Source: Candidatus Woesearchaeota archaeon
Lineage (GTDB): Archaea > Nanobdellota > Nanobdellia > SCGC-AAA011-G17 > JACPNG01
NCBI GenBank assembly: GCA_017609525.1
Contig: JAFCDT010000017.1
Coordinates: 1 to 33,388 of the forward strand
DNA length: 33,388 bases
Direction of reading: 5' to 3'
This document shows, in pieces, positions 1-6,762 of the stretch. The stretch's first letter is position 1, and the number at the start of each line of letters is the position of its first letter. A model generated the notes under the pieces. It worked only from the letters and a program-made list of their open reading frames with translations. It ran no database searches and was not told where the DNA came from. A program made the translations under genes and the position numbers.

Positions 1-405
1 AGCATTGTGGGTTAAAGCACCATCCACGCTAATGCCATAAAAAAGTTCAACCATGTTATTTATTTCAAATAAAGCAATCATAGTCTTCCCAGTAAGATTT
101 TGATCTGGATCTATTGTAGCATATATCTTATTTTTGCTTAACAGATCTTTTCTAAATTCACCTGCAGGAAAACTTTCGATCTCCCTTGGACCATATCTCG
201 AGTTTAAAAAACTAGGTTCTTTTGCATTGTTAATGTACAGTATAGTTCTATAAAAAGTATTGTTGCCAATTTTTATTTCTTGAACATCAAACCCATTATA
301 TTCGTATCCGACAGGTTTAGTTTTAAAAAAGATAATCGCTATAAACACAGCCAATAGAATAAATAAGAATACAATTACAATGGCCGCCTGTTTTTCAGCT
401 TTCAT
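1..405 (-). CDS. Membrane-anchored exported protein, partial (C-terminus beyond window)
   Basis: The reading frame is open from ATG at 405 to the first base of the window, so 135 residues are visible and the C-terminus is missing. Residues about 7-27 (AAIVIVFLFILLAVFIAIIF) form one hydrophobic segment behind a short Lys/Glu N-terminus, which predicts an N-terminal anchor or uncleaved signal. The rest is polar with no domain I recognise. The start ATG overlaps the stop of the upstream gene (TGA at 402-404), so the two are probably translationally coupled. The three genes SpoIIM-like, frameshifted protein and this one appear to form one operon. Function unknown; an extracytoplasmic role is inferred only from topology. 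Confidence 0.7.
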   Translation of the reverse strand, partial: MKAEKQAAIVIVFLFILLAVFIAIIFFKTKPVGYEYNGFDVQEIKIGNNTFYRTILYINNAKEPSFLNSRYGPREIESFPAGEFRKDLLSKNKIYATIDPDQNLTGKTMIALFEINNMVELFYGISVDGALTHNA

Positions 406-871
406 ATTCCATATAGATTAAGTATGATCTTATCAACAACTTTTATAAGATCCTTTTCATCTCCTTGTATTATTAAACAGTTCTGATCAAAACGACTTAC
501 AGGTACTCCTTCTTGAATTATTATCACTACTGTGTCCTTGTCTGCATTTCCACAGTCCTTAATGGGAATATTTTCCCTTACAGATACCTCTTCATCATAT
601 GTGGCAAGAATAGGTTTTATCGGAAAAGGAATAAACTTAAAATTAATGGGAATATAGTCTTTATAAGAAACATATATTTTTTTAACATTTCCAAAATAAA
701 CATCATCAATTTTGATATCTTCTAAAGATTCTGGATAACTTTCTCCTCACTATCATTCCCTCCTTGTAAAACACTTAAAACCATAATAGAAATTAAAAAA
801 AGGCCAATTCCAATGACCCCATACTTCTTAACTTTTGATTCTTTTCTTCTCCTCTTTGGTTTTACTTTCAT
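402..871 (-). pseudogene. Membrane-anchored exported protein, frameshifted
   Basis: ATG at 871 opens a frame with a basic N-terminus (MKVKPKRRRKESKVKKYG) and a membrane segment (VIGIGLFLISIMVLSVL) that stops at TAG 722-724 after 49 residues. A second frame continues without a break from about 745 to TGA 402-404 with a plausible soluble domain (SYPESLEDIKIDDVYFG through LIKVVDKIILNLYGI). That second frame has no ATG, GTG or TTG near its beginning. Reading from one frame to the other near 745-755 requires a -1 shift, equivalent to one base missing from this sequence; the intact gene would encode about 156 residues. It lies 35 nt after the SpoIIM-like gene and overlaps the next gene. Real mutation versus sequence error cannot be told from here. 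Confidence 0.65.
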
Positions 872-906
872 GTTTCTTTTGGGATATTCTTTCTTTAAAT
901 GTTTTT

Positions 907-1755
907 CTAGAACAAACTAGGAGTAATATACACCTCAACCAATGCGGCAAAGACCAAAAGCACAACAGCCAAGATAATTAAGTCAATAGAATCCATAAGC
1001 ACATGCCTAAATTCTTTAGTTTCTACCTCATGCCGTATAACAGCAACAGATATAATTCCTCCTGCTAATCCTCCCACAAAGTAAGCAGCTATTTCAAAAA
1101 CACCATGAGTCATATATTTAAAAAAACCAAAAGAAAAGATGTGGAAATATCCAGCTAACTTAGTCAAGCCCAAGGCTCCAGCATAATCTCCCAAGTTATT
1201 CCTTACAAATGTTCCAATAGCTCCAGAAATAACAGAAGCATTCCAAGTCAGGATAAAAATGGCGCCCGCACCATAAAAAAATGAGAAAAATATAGTAAAG
1301 AGTAAAACCTTAATATTGTTAGCAAAAATCTGACCCAGAAAAGATTCAGCAAAAAAATTCCCCACAATCTGAGAATTAATACTTTTAATTGTAGACAGCT
1401 GTGCAGAAAATAATGTTTGAGTTAATTCCGCAGGTAAAAAAACATACCATAAAGACAATGACACAACAAAACCTAAAAACAAGAAGATCAAATATGATAG
1501 TGCTCTGCCATGCTCTTTTAACAAAATACTTTCTTTGATTATTGAATCATCTTTTTTTTCTTCATATTTGATTGTTTTATACAACAAAGGAATGCAAGCA
1601 AAAACAGTTAAAAATACCATAATAAGGCTTGATTGTTCTTTAAATATCCAAAGACCAAGGATGACCGCAATAGAAGAAAACAATACTCCGAACCAAAACA
1701 TCCTTGTTGGTTTTGCTTCTGCTTGGGCCGGCCCTATCAAGGATTCAAGAACCAT
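907..1755 (-). CDS. SpoIIM-like (DUF95) integral membrane protein
   Basis: A 282-residue multi-pass membrane protein starting MVLESLIGPAQAEAKP. I see about six hydrophobic segments, the C-terminal half (SFFYGAGAIFILTWNASVISGAIG, then HGVFEIAAYFVGG) having the Asn/Gly-rich helices and the H-G-x-x-E motif typical of stage II sporulation protein M/DUF95 proteins, which are widespread in archaea and have no defined role there. The frame extends 21 codons upstream, but ATG at 1755 is preferred because it lies about 26 nt from a TATA-like tract and the family's conserved start falls here. It heads a three-gene minus-strand operon with two exported proteins. No sporulation function is implied. Confidence 0.8.
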   Translation of the reverse strand: MVLESLIGPAQAEAKPTRMFWFGVLFSSIAVILGLWIFKEQSSLIMVFLTVFACIPLLYKTIKYEEKKDDSIIKESILLKEHGRALSYLIFLFLGFVVSLSLWYVFLPAELTQTLFSAQLSTIKSINSQIVGNFFAESFLGQIFANNIKVLLFTIFFSFFYGAGAIFILTWNASVISGAIGTFVRNNLGDYAGALGLTKLAGYFHIFSFGFFKYMTHGVFEIAAYFVGGLAGGIISVAVIRHEVETKEFRHVLMDSIDLIILAVVLLVFAALVEVYITPSLF

Positions 1756-1774
1756 AAAAATGGTTTTTTTAATT

Positions 1775-1786
1775 TTATATATATAT
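1775..1786 (-). promoter_or_regulatory. TATA box of SpoIIM-like gene
   Basis: An alternating A/T tract centred about 26 nt upstream of the ATG at 1755; it predicts a leaderless transcript starting at the start codon. Confidence 0.5.
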
Positions 1787-1840
1787 GTTTGGTGTAACTT
1801 GGGAATAATTAAATGCACAATAAAATTTTTAGTAAAAAAA

Positions 1841-1848
1841 CTTATATA
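1841..1848 (+). promoter_or_regulatory. TATA box (CTTATATA) of the R15P isomerase/RuBisCO cluster
   Basis: CTTATATA is centred 26-27 nt before ATG 1871, the spacing seen across this window for leaderless genes. It probably drives the genes from 1871 to 5044. Confidence 0.55.
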
Positions 1849-1870
1849 CTATAATACTTCTTTAATTGCA

Positions 1871-2692
1871 ATGTCCTTCAATAAAATCTGCAAAGATATT
1901 AAATCATTAAGAATACAAGGTGCAGAGAATATAGCTAAAGCAGGAATAAAAGCATTAAGAATAAGAAACGATTCAAAAGCAATAAGAAAACTTATTTCTC
2001 AAAGACCAACAGAACCAGCATTAAGAAACACAATAAAATTCATAAAAGATGATCCCAAAAAACTTGGAAAATTAGCATTAAAACATTTCAAGGAATCCAA
2101 TAAGATCATTTCAAAATACGGAGCAAGACTAATAAAAAAGAATTCAACAATTTTTACCCACTGCCATTCAAGCGCCGTAATTAAAATTCTCAAAGAAGCA
2201 AAGAAAACAAAAAAATTCCAGGTATACAACACAGAAACAAGACCTTTGTATCAGGGAAGAACAACAGCTAAAGACTTATTAAAACTAAAAATACCTGTAA
2301 CACACTTTATTGATTCTGCAGGAAGAATTGCAATTAAAGATTGTCAGGCATTATTCTTTGGAGTAGATGCAATAACCTCAGATGGAAAAGTAGTGAACAA
2401 AATAGGAACAGAAATGTTTTGTGAAATAGCTTTTAAATATGATATCCCCGTTTACTTTTGTACAAATTCTTGGAAATTTGATCCTGACACAGTTAGAGGT
2501 TTCCAGGAAAGAATAGAAGAAAGACCTCCAAAAGAGATATGGCCAGATGCACCCAGAAAACTAAAAATAAAAAACTACGCATTTGAGTTTATCAAACCCC
2601 AGCTAGTAACCGCAATTATCTCTGAACTAGGAGTATACAAGCCACAAACATTTATACAAGAAGTTAAAAAGACCTATCCCTGGATGCTATGA
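1871..2692 (+). CDS. e2b2: Ribose-1,5-bisphosphate isomerase (eIF2B-like family)
   Basis: A 273-residue protein of the eIF2B/MtnA/R15P isomerase superfamily. Hallmarks are THCHS (residues 96-100, candidate catalytic Cys98), the substrate-binding stretch NTETRPLYQGR (120-130), HFIDSA (145-150) and GVDAI (164-168, candidate catalytic Asp166). In archaea this enzyme converts ribose-1,5-bisphosphate to ribulose-1,5-bisphosphate, the RuBisCO substrate, after AMP phosphorylase. The RuBisCO gene three genes downstream supports this over an initiation factor subunit. The start at 1871 is chosen from the TATA spacing; the longer open frame upstream lies antisense to the SpoIIM-like gene. AMP phosphorylase is not in the window. 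It overlaps the next gene by 4 bp (ATGA). Confidence 0.85.
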   Translation: MSFNKICKDIKSLRIQGAENIAKAGIKALRIRNDSKAIRKLISQRPTEPALRNTIKFIKDDPKKLGKLALKHFKESNKIISKYGARLIKKNSTIFTHCHSSAVIKILKEAKKTKKFQVYNTETRPLYQGRTTAKDLLKLKIPVTHFIDSAGRIAIKDCQALFFGVDAITSDGKVVNKIGTEMFCEIAFKYDIPVYFCTNSWKFDPDTVRGFQERIEERPPKEIWPDAPRKLKIKNYAFEFIKPQLVTAIISELGVYKPQTFIQEVKKTYPWML

Positions 2693-3327
2693 AAAGATTG
2701 ATTTGTTTTGACCTTGATGGAACGCTGCTTCATTCTCATAATGCTCATTCCTTGGCATTTAAAAAAGCATTAAAAAAACTAAAATTGCCAACAAAGACCC
2801 ACAAATTCATACAATCACAATTTGGAAAACCAAAACAAGAAGTAGCAAAGGCTATTGCACCAAAACAAAATAAAACAATCCAAAATCTAGTACTAAAATG
2901 GCACGACTATTATCTTTACAAAGAAACAAAGAAACACACAAAAAAAATAAAAGGAGTAATCTCTACTTTAAAGAAGTTAAAAAAGAATTATAAACTTGGA
3001 ATTGTTTCTAATTGTAAACACAGCAACATTATCCTTTTGCTTAAGGCCGCAAAACTATCACCAAAACTTTTTGATGTGATTATTGGCAACGATGATGTAA
3101 GACATTCAAAACCAGCTCCAGATGAAATACTCAAAGCAGAAAAACTAACACACGCAAACGCAGATTACATGGTAGGGGACACAATATATGACATAATTGC
3201 TGCTAAAAGAGCAAAAGCAAAAGCCATAGTGGTATTAACAGGCAATCAACCAAGAAAACTATTAAAGTCAAAGAAACCATTCAAAATCATAAAATCAATA
3301 CATGACCTTCCAAATGCATTAAAATGA
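2689..3327 (+). CDS. HAD-family phosphatase, phosphoglycolate phosphatase-like
   Basis: A 212-residue haloacid dehalogenase superfamily protein with all four motifs: FDLDGT (residues 7-12, nucleophile Asp8 and acid Asp10), IVSN (motif II Ser), KPAPDE (motif III Lys) and VGDTIYD (motif IV acidic residues). An alpha-helical cap lies between motifs I and II, as in subclass I phosphatases such as Gph or PgmB. It overlaps both neighbours by 4 bp (ATGA), so it is part of the isomerase-RuBisCO operon. RuBisCO oxygenation makes 2-phosphoglycolate, so phosphoglycolate phosphatase is an attractive guess, but HAD substrate specificity cannot be read from sequence. Confidence 0.8.
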   Translation: MKRLICFDLDGTLLHSHNAHSLAFKKALKKLKLPTKTHKFIQSQFGKPKQEVAKAIAPKQNKTIQNLVLKWHDYYLYKETKKHTKKIKGVISTLKKLKKNYKLGIVSNCKHSNIILLLKAAKLSPKLFDVIIGNDDVRHSKPAPDEILKAEKLTHANADYMVGDTIYDIIAAKRAKAKAIVVLTGNQPRKLLKSKKPFKIIKSIHDLPNALK

Positions 3328-3779
3328 TACCGGAAATAATAAAGATAATTGCAATAGTTCTTTTAATTATATTTATAGTAAAAACAACAAAATTCATATT
3401 CAAATCAATTATTTTTATAGTCCTCCTCCTTTTTGTTTTAAGTTTCTTTTATCCAAGTTTTCCACTTGAACATGTAAAAGAATCCTTTAAGTTAGGAGTA
3501 AAAGAAAAAGTAGCTGAAAAAATGGAAGAATCAAAAGAAATAGCAGAATGTAAATTGAAACAAGGAATATGGCAAACAAATTCAAAAGGAAATAAGTTTT
3601 GTAATCTACCAACGCAAGATCAAAACAAGACATGTTTTAATTCAGATGAATGCGAAGGTCTTTGCATAGCCGATAACGAAACCACAGGACATTGCCAGGA
3701 TTATAACTATATCAAAGGGTGTTTTAAAATTTTAACAAATCAAACAAAAGATAAACAAGAAGAAATTTGTTTCGATTAA
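3324..3779 (+). CDS. Membrane protein with 8-Cys extracytoplasmic domain
   Basis: A 151-residue protein. Residues about 4-20 and 27-44 are two hydrophobic segments. From about residue 76 a compact domain contains eight cysteines (76, 93, 104, 110, 114, 124, 133, 149) spaced as C-x16-C-x10-C-x5-C-x3-C-x9-C-x8-C-x15-C, with the core KTCFNSDECEGLC. An even number of Cys outside the membrane suggests four disulfides. I have no named family for it. It overlaps the HAD gene by 4 bp and ends 2 nt before the RuBisCO ATG, so it is co-transcribed with them, although an exported protein is unexpected in a cytosolic carbon pathway. Function unknown. Confidence 0.75.
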   Translation: MIPEIIKIIAIVLLIIFIVKTTKFIFKSIIFIVLLLFVLSFFYPSFPLEHVKESFKLGVKEKVAEKMEESKEIAECKLKQGIWQTNSKGNKFCNLPTQDQNKTCFNSDECEGLCIADNETTGHCQDYNYIKGCFKILTNQTKDKQEEICFD

Positions 3780-3781
3780 AA

Positions 3782-5044
3782 ATGCAACAATATATAGATC
3801 TTAAACATAGGCCCAAAAAAACAAATGTAATAGCAGAATACTACTTAGAACCAAACAGGATATCATTAGAGAAAGCAGCCAACCATGTGGCGGGGGAGTC
3901 TTCTATTGACACATGGTCAGATATTAAAACCCTTTCTCCCAAAATAATCAAAAAACTAAGACCATATGTTTTCTCAATAAATAAAAAACAAAAAATAATC
4001 AAAATAGAATACCCAACAGAACTTTTTGAAAAAGGAAACATTCCACAAATTCTAAGTTCCTTGGCAGGAAACATATTTGGAATGAAGGCGGTAAGAAGCC
4101 TTAAACTACTAGACATACATTTTCCTGAAAAAATAGTCAAAAGTTTTAAAGGGCCAAGATATGGGATACAGGGAATAAGAAAATTAACAAAAATAAAAAA
4201 AAGACCTTTAATTGGAACAATAATAAAACCAAAACTAGGTCTTACTGCAAAAAAACATGCTAAACTTGCATATCAAGCATGGGTGGGTGGGGTAGATACA
4301 GTAAAGGATGATGAAAATTTAACTTCTATGATTTTTAATAGGTTCAAGAAAAGGATTGATTTAACATTAAAAATGAAGAGATTAGCAGAAAAAGAAACAG
4401 GGGAAACTAAAATTTATATGCCAAACATTTCAGCAGAAACAACAGAGATGATAAAAAGAATGAACTATGTTCAAAGAAAAAATGGAAATTATATAATGGT
4501 TGATGTCCTAACAGTTGGATTTTCTGCATTACAAACAGTAAGAAACAAATCAAAGTTACCAATACACGCCCATAGGGCAATGCACGCAGCATTAACTAAA
4601 GATAAAAAACACGGCATTTCAATGTTAGTCCTCGCTAAACTTGCAAGATTAATCGGTGTAGATACTTTACACGTTGGCACTGCTTTTATAGGAAAAATGT
4701 TTGAAACAAAAAAAGAAGTCCTAGATACAGAAAGAGAAATAGAAAGACAATATATTAAAAAAAATAGTCATCTATTAGAGCAGAGATGGTACAAGATAAA
4801 ACCAGTAATGGCTGTAGCTTCTGGCGGACTCAATCCAGTACAAATACCAAAACTAGTAAAGACAATGGGAAATAATGTTGTGTATAATTTTGGAGGAGGA
4901 ATTCACGCACACCCCCTAGGAACAGAAGCAGGAGCAAAGGCAGCAAGACAAGCACTAGAAGCAGTTATTAAGAAAAAAACATTAAAACAGTACTCTAAGA
5001 ATCACAATGAATTAAAACTAGCATTAGAAAAGTGGTCTAAATAG
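3782..5044 (+). CDS. rbcL: Ribulose-1,5-bisphosphate carboxylase large chain, archaeal form III
   Basis: A 420-residue RuBisCO large subunit. Active-site residues by motif: Glu39 and Thr44 (AGESSIDTW), Asn97 (AGNIFG), Lys149 and Lys151 (IIKPKLG), carbamylated Lys175 with metal ligands Asp177 and Glu178 (GGVDTVKDDEN), His264-Arg265 (HAHRAMHAA), loop-6 Lys305 (GTAFIGKM), Ser347 (ASGGL) and the phosphate-binding GGGIHAHP (371-378). It should therefore be catalytically competent. Length and context (R15P isomerase upstream) fit form III, which works in AMP salvage to give 3-phosphoglycerate rather than in a Calvin cycle. ATG 3782 is preferred to an in-frame TTG at 3767. The residues after loop-6 Lys are M-F-E where many family members have M/L-E-G. 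It overlaps the convergent HAD gene by 8 bp. Confidence 0.93.
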   Translation: MQQYIDLKHRPKKTNVIAEYYLEPNRISLEKAANHVAGESSIDTWSDIKTLSPKIIKKLRPYVFSINKKQKIIKIEYPTELFEKGNIPQILSSLAGNIFGMKAVRSLKLLDIHFPEKIVKSFKGPRYGIQGIRKLTKIKKRPLIGTIIKPKLGLTAKKHAKLAYQAWVGGVDTVKDDENLTSMIFNRFKKRIDLTLKMKRLAEKETGETKIYMPNISAETTEMIKRMNYVQRKNGNYIMVDVLTVGFSALQTVRNKSKLPIHAHRAMHAALTKDKKHGISMLVLAKLARLIGVDTLHVGTAFIGKMFETKKEVLDTEREIERQYIKKNSHLLEQRWYKIKPVMAVASGGLNPVQIPKLVKTMGNNVVYNFGGGIHAHPLGTEAGAKAARQALEAVIKKKTLKQYSKNHNELKLALEKWSK

Positions 5045-5669
5045 CATTTAATTTAATACCATACCTTAAAAAATCTTTTCTTAACTTTTTATAATTTTTA
5101 AAATGAATCACATTCATTCCAATCTTTTTTGCAGGAAGAATATCATCTGTTCTTTTGTCCCCAATCATTATTGCTTCTTCTGGTTTACATCTAGCAATCC
5201 CAAGCAACCTTCTAAATAAACCCAAATCTGGTTTAATCTTCCCTGTTTTAAAAGAAAATAAAGGATAATCAATAAATTTTAATAAAGGAGTTGCTTTCTT
5301 TAAGTATTTTACATCAAAAACACTGCTATTAGACAAAAGACCGATTTTATATCCTTTCTTTTTTAGTTGCTTTAGCATTGGTAAGGTATGGGGATAAAGT
5401 TTTGTTTTAGAATTTGCATAATCCCTTAAACTCATTAATAACCTTACTGTTTCTTTGCTTGTGCCTATCTCAAGATCTTTACATAATTTTTCAAATGCTT
5501 TGTATTCTGATTTCCATTTCTTTGTTTGAACAGACTCTTCAAAGACTTTAACTAATCTTTTTTTAGAGAGATGGGGGTGAAACTTTTTTAAGATCTCTGA
5601 AGTAATACGATAACTTACCTCCCTATAAGCTAAAGTTTGCCACAAATCAAAGACAACCAGCTTGATCAT
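5037..5669 (-). CDS. HAD-superfamily protein lacking the second motif-I aspartate
   Basis: A 210-residue HAD-fold protein. Motif I reads VFDLWQTL: the nucleophile Asp is present but the usual second Asp is Trp, as in haloacid-dehalogenase-like subfamilies rather than ordinary phosphatases. Motif II is LLSNSS, motif III is the Lys of KIKPDLGLF and motif IV is MIGDKRTDDI. A helical cap lies between motifs I and II. It converges on RuBisCO and overlaps its 3' end by 8 bp; it has its own promoter. Substrate unknown. Without the general-acid Asp, classical phosphomonoesterase activity would be weak or altered. Confidence 0.78.
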   Translation of the reverse strand: MIKLVVFDLWQTLAYREVSYRITSEILKKFHPHLSKKRLVKVFEESVQTKKWKSEYKAFEKLCKDLEIGTSKETVRLLMSLRDYANSKTKLYPHTLPMLKQLKKKGYKIGLLSNSSVFDVKYLKKATPLLKFIDYPLFSFKTGKIKPDLGLFRRLLGIARCKPEEAIMIGDKRTDDILPAKKIGMNVIHFKNYKKLRKDFLRYGIKLNAI

Positions 5670-5691
5670 AAATAAAATAAAGATATTGACC

Positions 5692-5702
5692 CAATATAAA
5701 GC
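5692..5702 (-). promoter_or_regulatory. TATA box of minus-strand HAD gene
   Basis: On the minus strand this reads GCTTTATATTG, centred about 28 nt before ATG 5669. The 96-nt gap 5670-5765 holds this and the divergent promoter of the 89-aa gene. Confidence 0.45.
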
Positions 5703-5732
5703 TTTTATTTTAAAAATTTTAAAAACAAAAAA

Positions 5733-5741
5733 CTTATAAAG
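5733..5741 (+). promoter_or_regulatory. TATA box of 89-aa acidic protein
   Basis: CTTATAAAG centred about 29 nt before ATG 5766, predicting a leaderless or nearly leaderless mRNA. Confidence 0.5.
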
Positions 5742-5765
5742 AATCTATTTGGACTTTTCTTAATT

Positions 5766-6035
5766 ATGAAAGAAGAATTTTACGAAGAAGATCAAAGCGA
5801 AAACATCTATTCTGAAGAAGGAAGAGAAGAGCAACTAGAAGATGATGAAATAGATGACATTGAGCAGGGATTCATGCAAGGCTACGAACAAGGCGACAAA
5901 TTAGCAAAATGTGCCTTATGTGGGAAGATTCTTTCAGATAGGTATGTTGAAGAAGAAATTAATGATGAAACCTACCATTTCTGTTGCGAGCATCATGCAG
6001 AACTTTTTATTAAAAAATTACAAAAAGAAGAATAA
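5766..6035 (+). CDS. Small acidic protein with C-terminal zinc-finger-like motif
   Basis: An 89-residue protein. The first half is very rich in Glu and Asp (EGREEQLEDDEIDDIEQ) and is likely disordered. The second half has KCALCGK (C-x2-C) followed 24 residues later by FCCEHHAE, giving a Cys4/Cys-His metal-binding set reminiscent of small treble-clef or TRASH-like fingers. No hydrophobic segment, so cytosolic. It is monocistronic and convergent with the next gene, 7 nt away. It could be an RNA- or protein-binding adaptor, but nothing beyond the metal site is supported. Confidence 0.72.
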   Translation: MKEEFYEEDQSENIYSEEGREEQLEDDEIDDIEQGFMQGYEQGDKLAKCALCGKILSDRYVEEEINDETYHFCCEHHAELFIKKLQKEE

Positions 6036-6042
6036 GTTAATC

Positions 6043-6561
6043 TCAAAAAATACTTCTCCTAATAAGAACTATAGCTCCTAAAACCACAACAACAAGCATC
6101 AATGTGGTTGTAAGTATCATATAATCACTTTCTTTAATTGGACCGCCAGTCAAAACTATCTGCGTTTTTTCTTCCTTCTCTTCCACAGTTATTTCATTCT
6201 TTGTTTCTTTTCCAGTTTCCACAGCCTTTTGGATTGGGGGAATGCCGCACAAATCATTGCTGCAGCTTTCATCGCACACGCACCGTCTACAATTGCCATC
6301 CAATCTTAATCTTGCAACACCATCTTTAACATATTTAAGATCTATAACAATGGGGTTTATAGTTTTCTCTTTATTATCAGAAATTATTGTTTTAACATTA
6401 TTCACACAAATGATGGCTTTATCATCTTTTTCATTTAGATTAAGTATAGTAATATTCTTTCCTTGGAATTCATAACTTTCCCCCCTGCTTAGCTCCACAT
6501 CCATAACTGCTTCGCTAATAGAAACAATAACTAGAATAAATACTAAAATCCACCATTTCAT
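6043..6561 (-). CDS. Secreted protein with signal peptide, Cys cluster and C-terminal anchor
   Basis: A 172-residue protein with an N-terminal signal (MKWWILVFILVIVSISEAVM, cleavage plausible after SEA), a beta-rich ectodomain, a tight cysteine cluster NCRRCVCDESCSNDLC around residues 94-109, a Lys/Glu/Thr-rich stalk (about 115-140) and a C-terminal hydrophobic helix (about 148-167) followed by RRSIF. This is the architecture of a type I surface protein held in the membrane. The five clustered Cys plus one earlier Cys could form disulfides or bind metal. No family recognised. Single gene with its own promoter. Confidence 0.72.
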   Translation of the reverse strand: MKWWILVFILVIVSISEAVMDVELSRGESYEFQGKNITILNLNEKDDKAIICVNNVKTIISDNKEKTINPIVIDLKYVKDGVARLRLDGNCRRCVCDESCSNDLCGIPPIQKAVETGKETKNEITVEEKEEKTQIVLTGGPIKESDYMILTTTLMLVVVVLGAIVLIRRSIF

Positions 6562-6585
6562 ATAGATAATAAATAGAAAAAAGAT

Positions 6586-6595
6586 TATTTAAAAG
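6586..6595 (-). promoter_or_regulatory. TATA box of secreted Cys-cluster protein
   Basis: Minus strand CTTTTAAATA, centred about 29 nt upstream of ATG 6561; leaderless transcript predicted. Confidence 0.45.
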
Positions 6596-6612
6596 TTACT
6601 AAACCCCAACCT

Positions 6613-6762
6613 TTATTTCAAATTATCTACTTTCTTCTCAATGAAGTTTAAGATCTTATTAGTTCTGTCTAGTCGATGCAAAACCAAACAGGAATCCATC
6701 TTATCTTCTTCATAGGCTTTACACTCTTTTGTACACTCTCTATCTACAAATGGACACTTCAT
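6613..6762 (-). CDS. 49-aa four-Cys protein, third gene of the RimK cassette
   Basis: A short frame running from ATG 6762 to TAA 6613-6615. It begins MKCPFVDRECTKECKAYEE and has a further Cys at residue 25 (DSCLVLHRL), giving C-x6-C-x3-C-x10-C, a pattern suited to binding zinc or an iron-sulfur cluster. The C-terminal half is helical and charged (RTNKILNFIEKKVDNLK). Its ATG overlaps the stop of the ATP-grasp gene by 4 bp (ATGA), which argues that it is a real, translationally coupled gene. It lacks the terminal Glu of LysW-type carrier proteins, so a carrier role is only a possibility. Confidence 0.68.
   Translation of the reverse strand: MKCPFVDRECTKECKAYEEDKMDSCLVLHRLDRTNKILNFIEKKVDNLK

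Noticed and set aside
1535-1870. N-terminal extension of the R15P isomerase
   Set aside because: The extra frame is antisense to the SpoIIM-like gene, and the TATA box at 1841-1848 would be inside it; homologues start near 1871.
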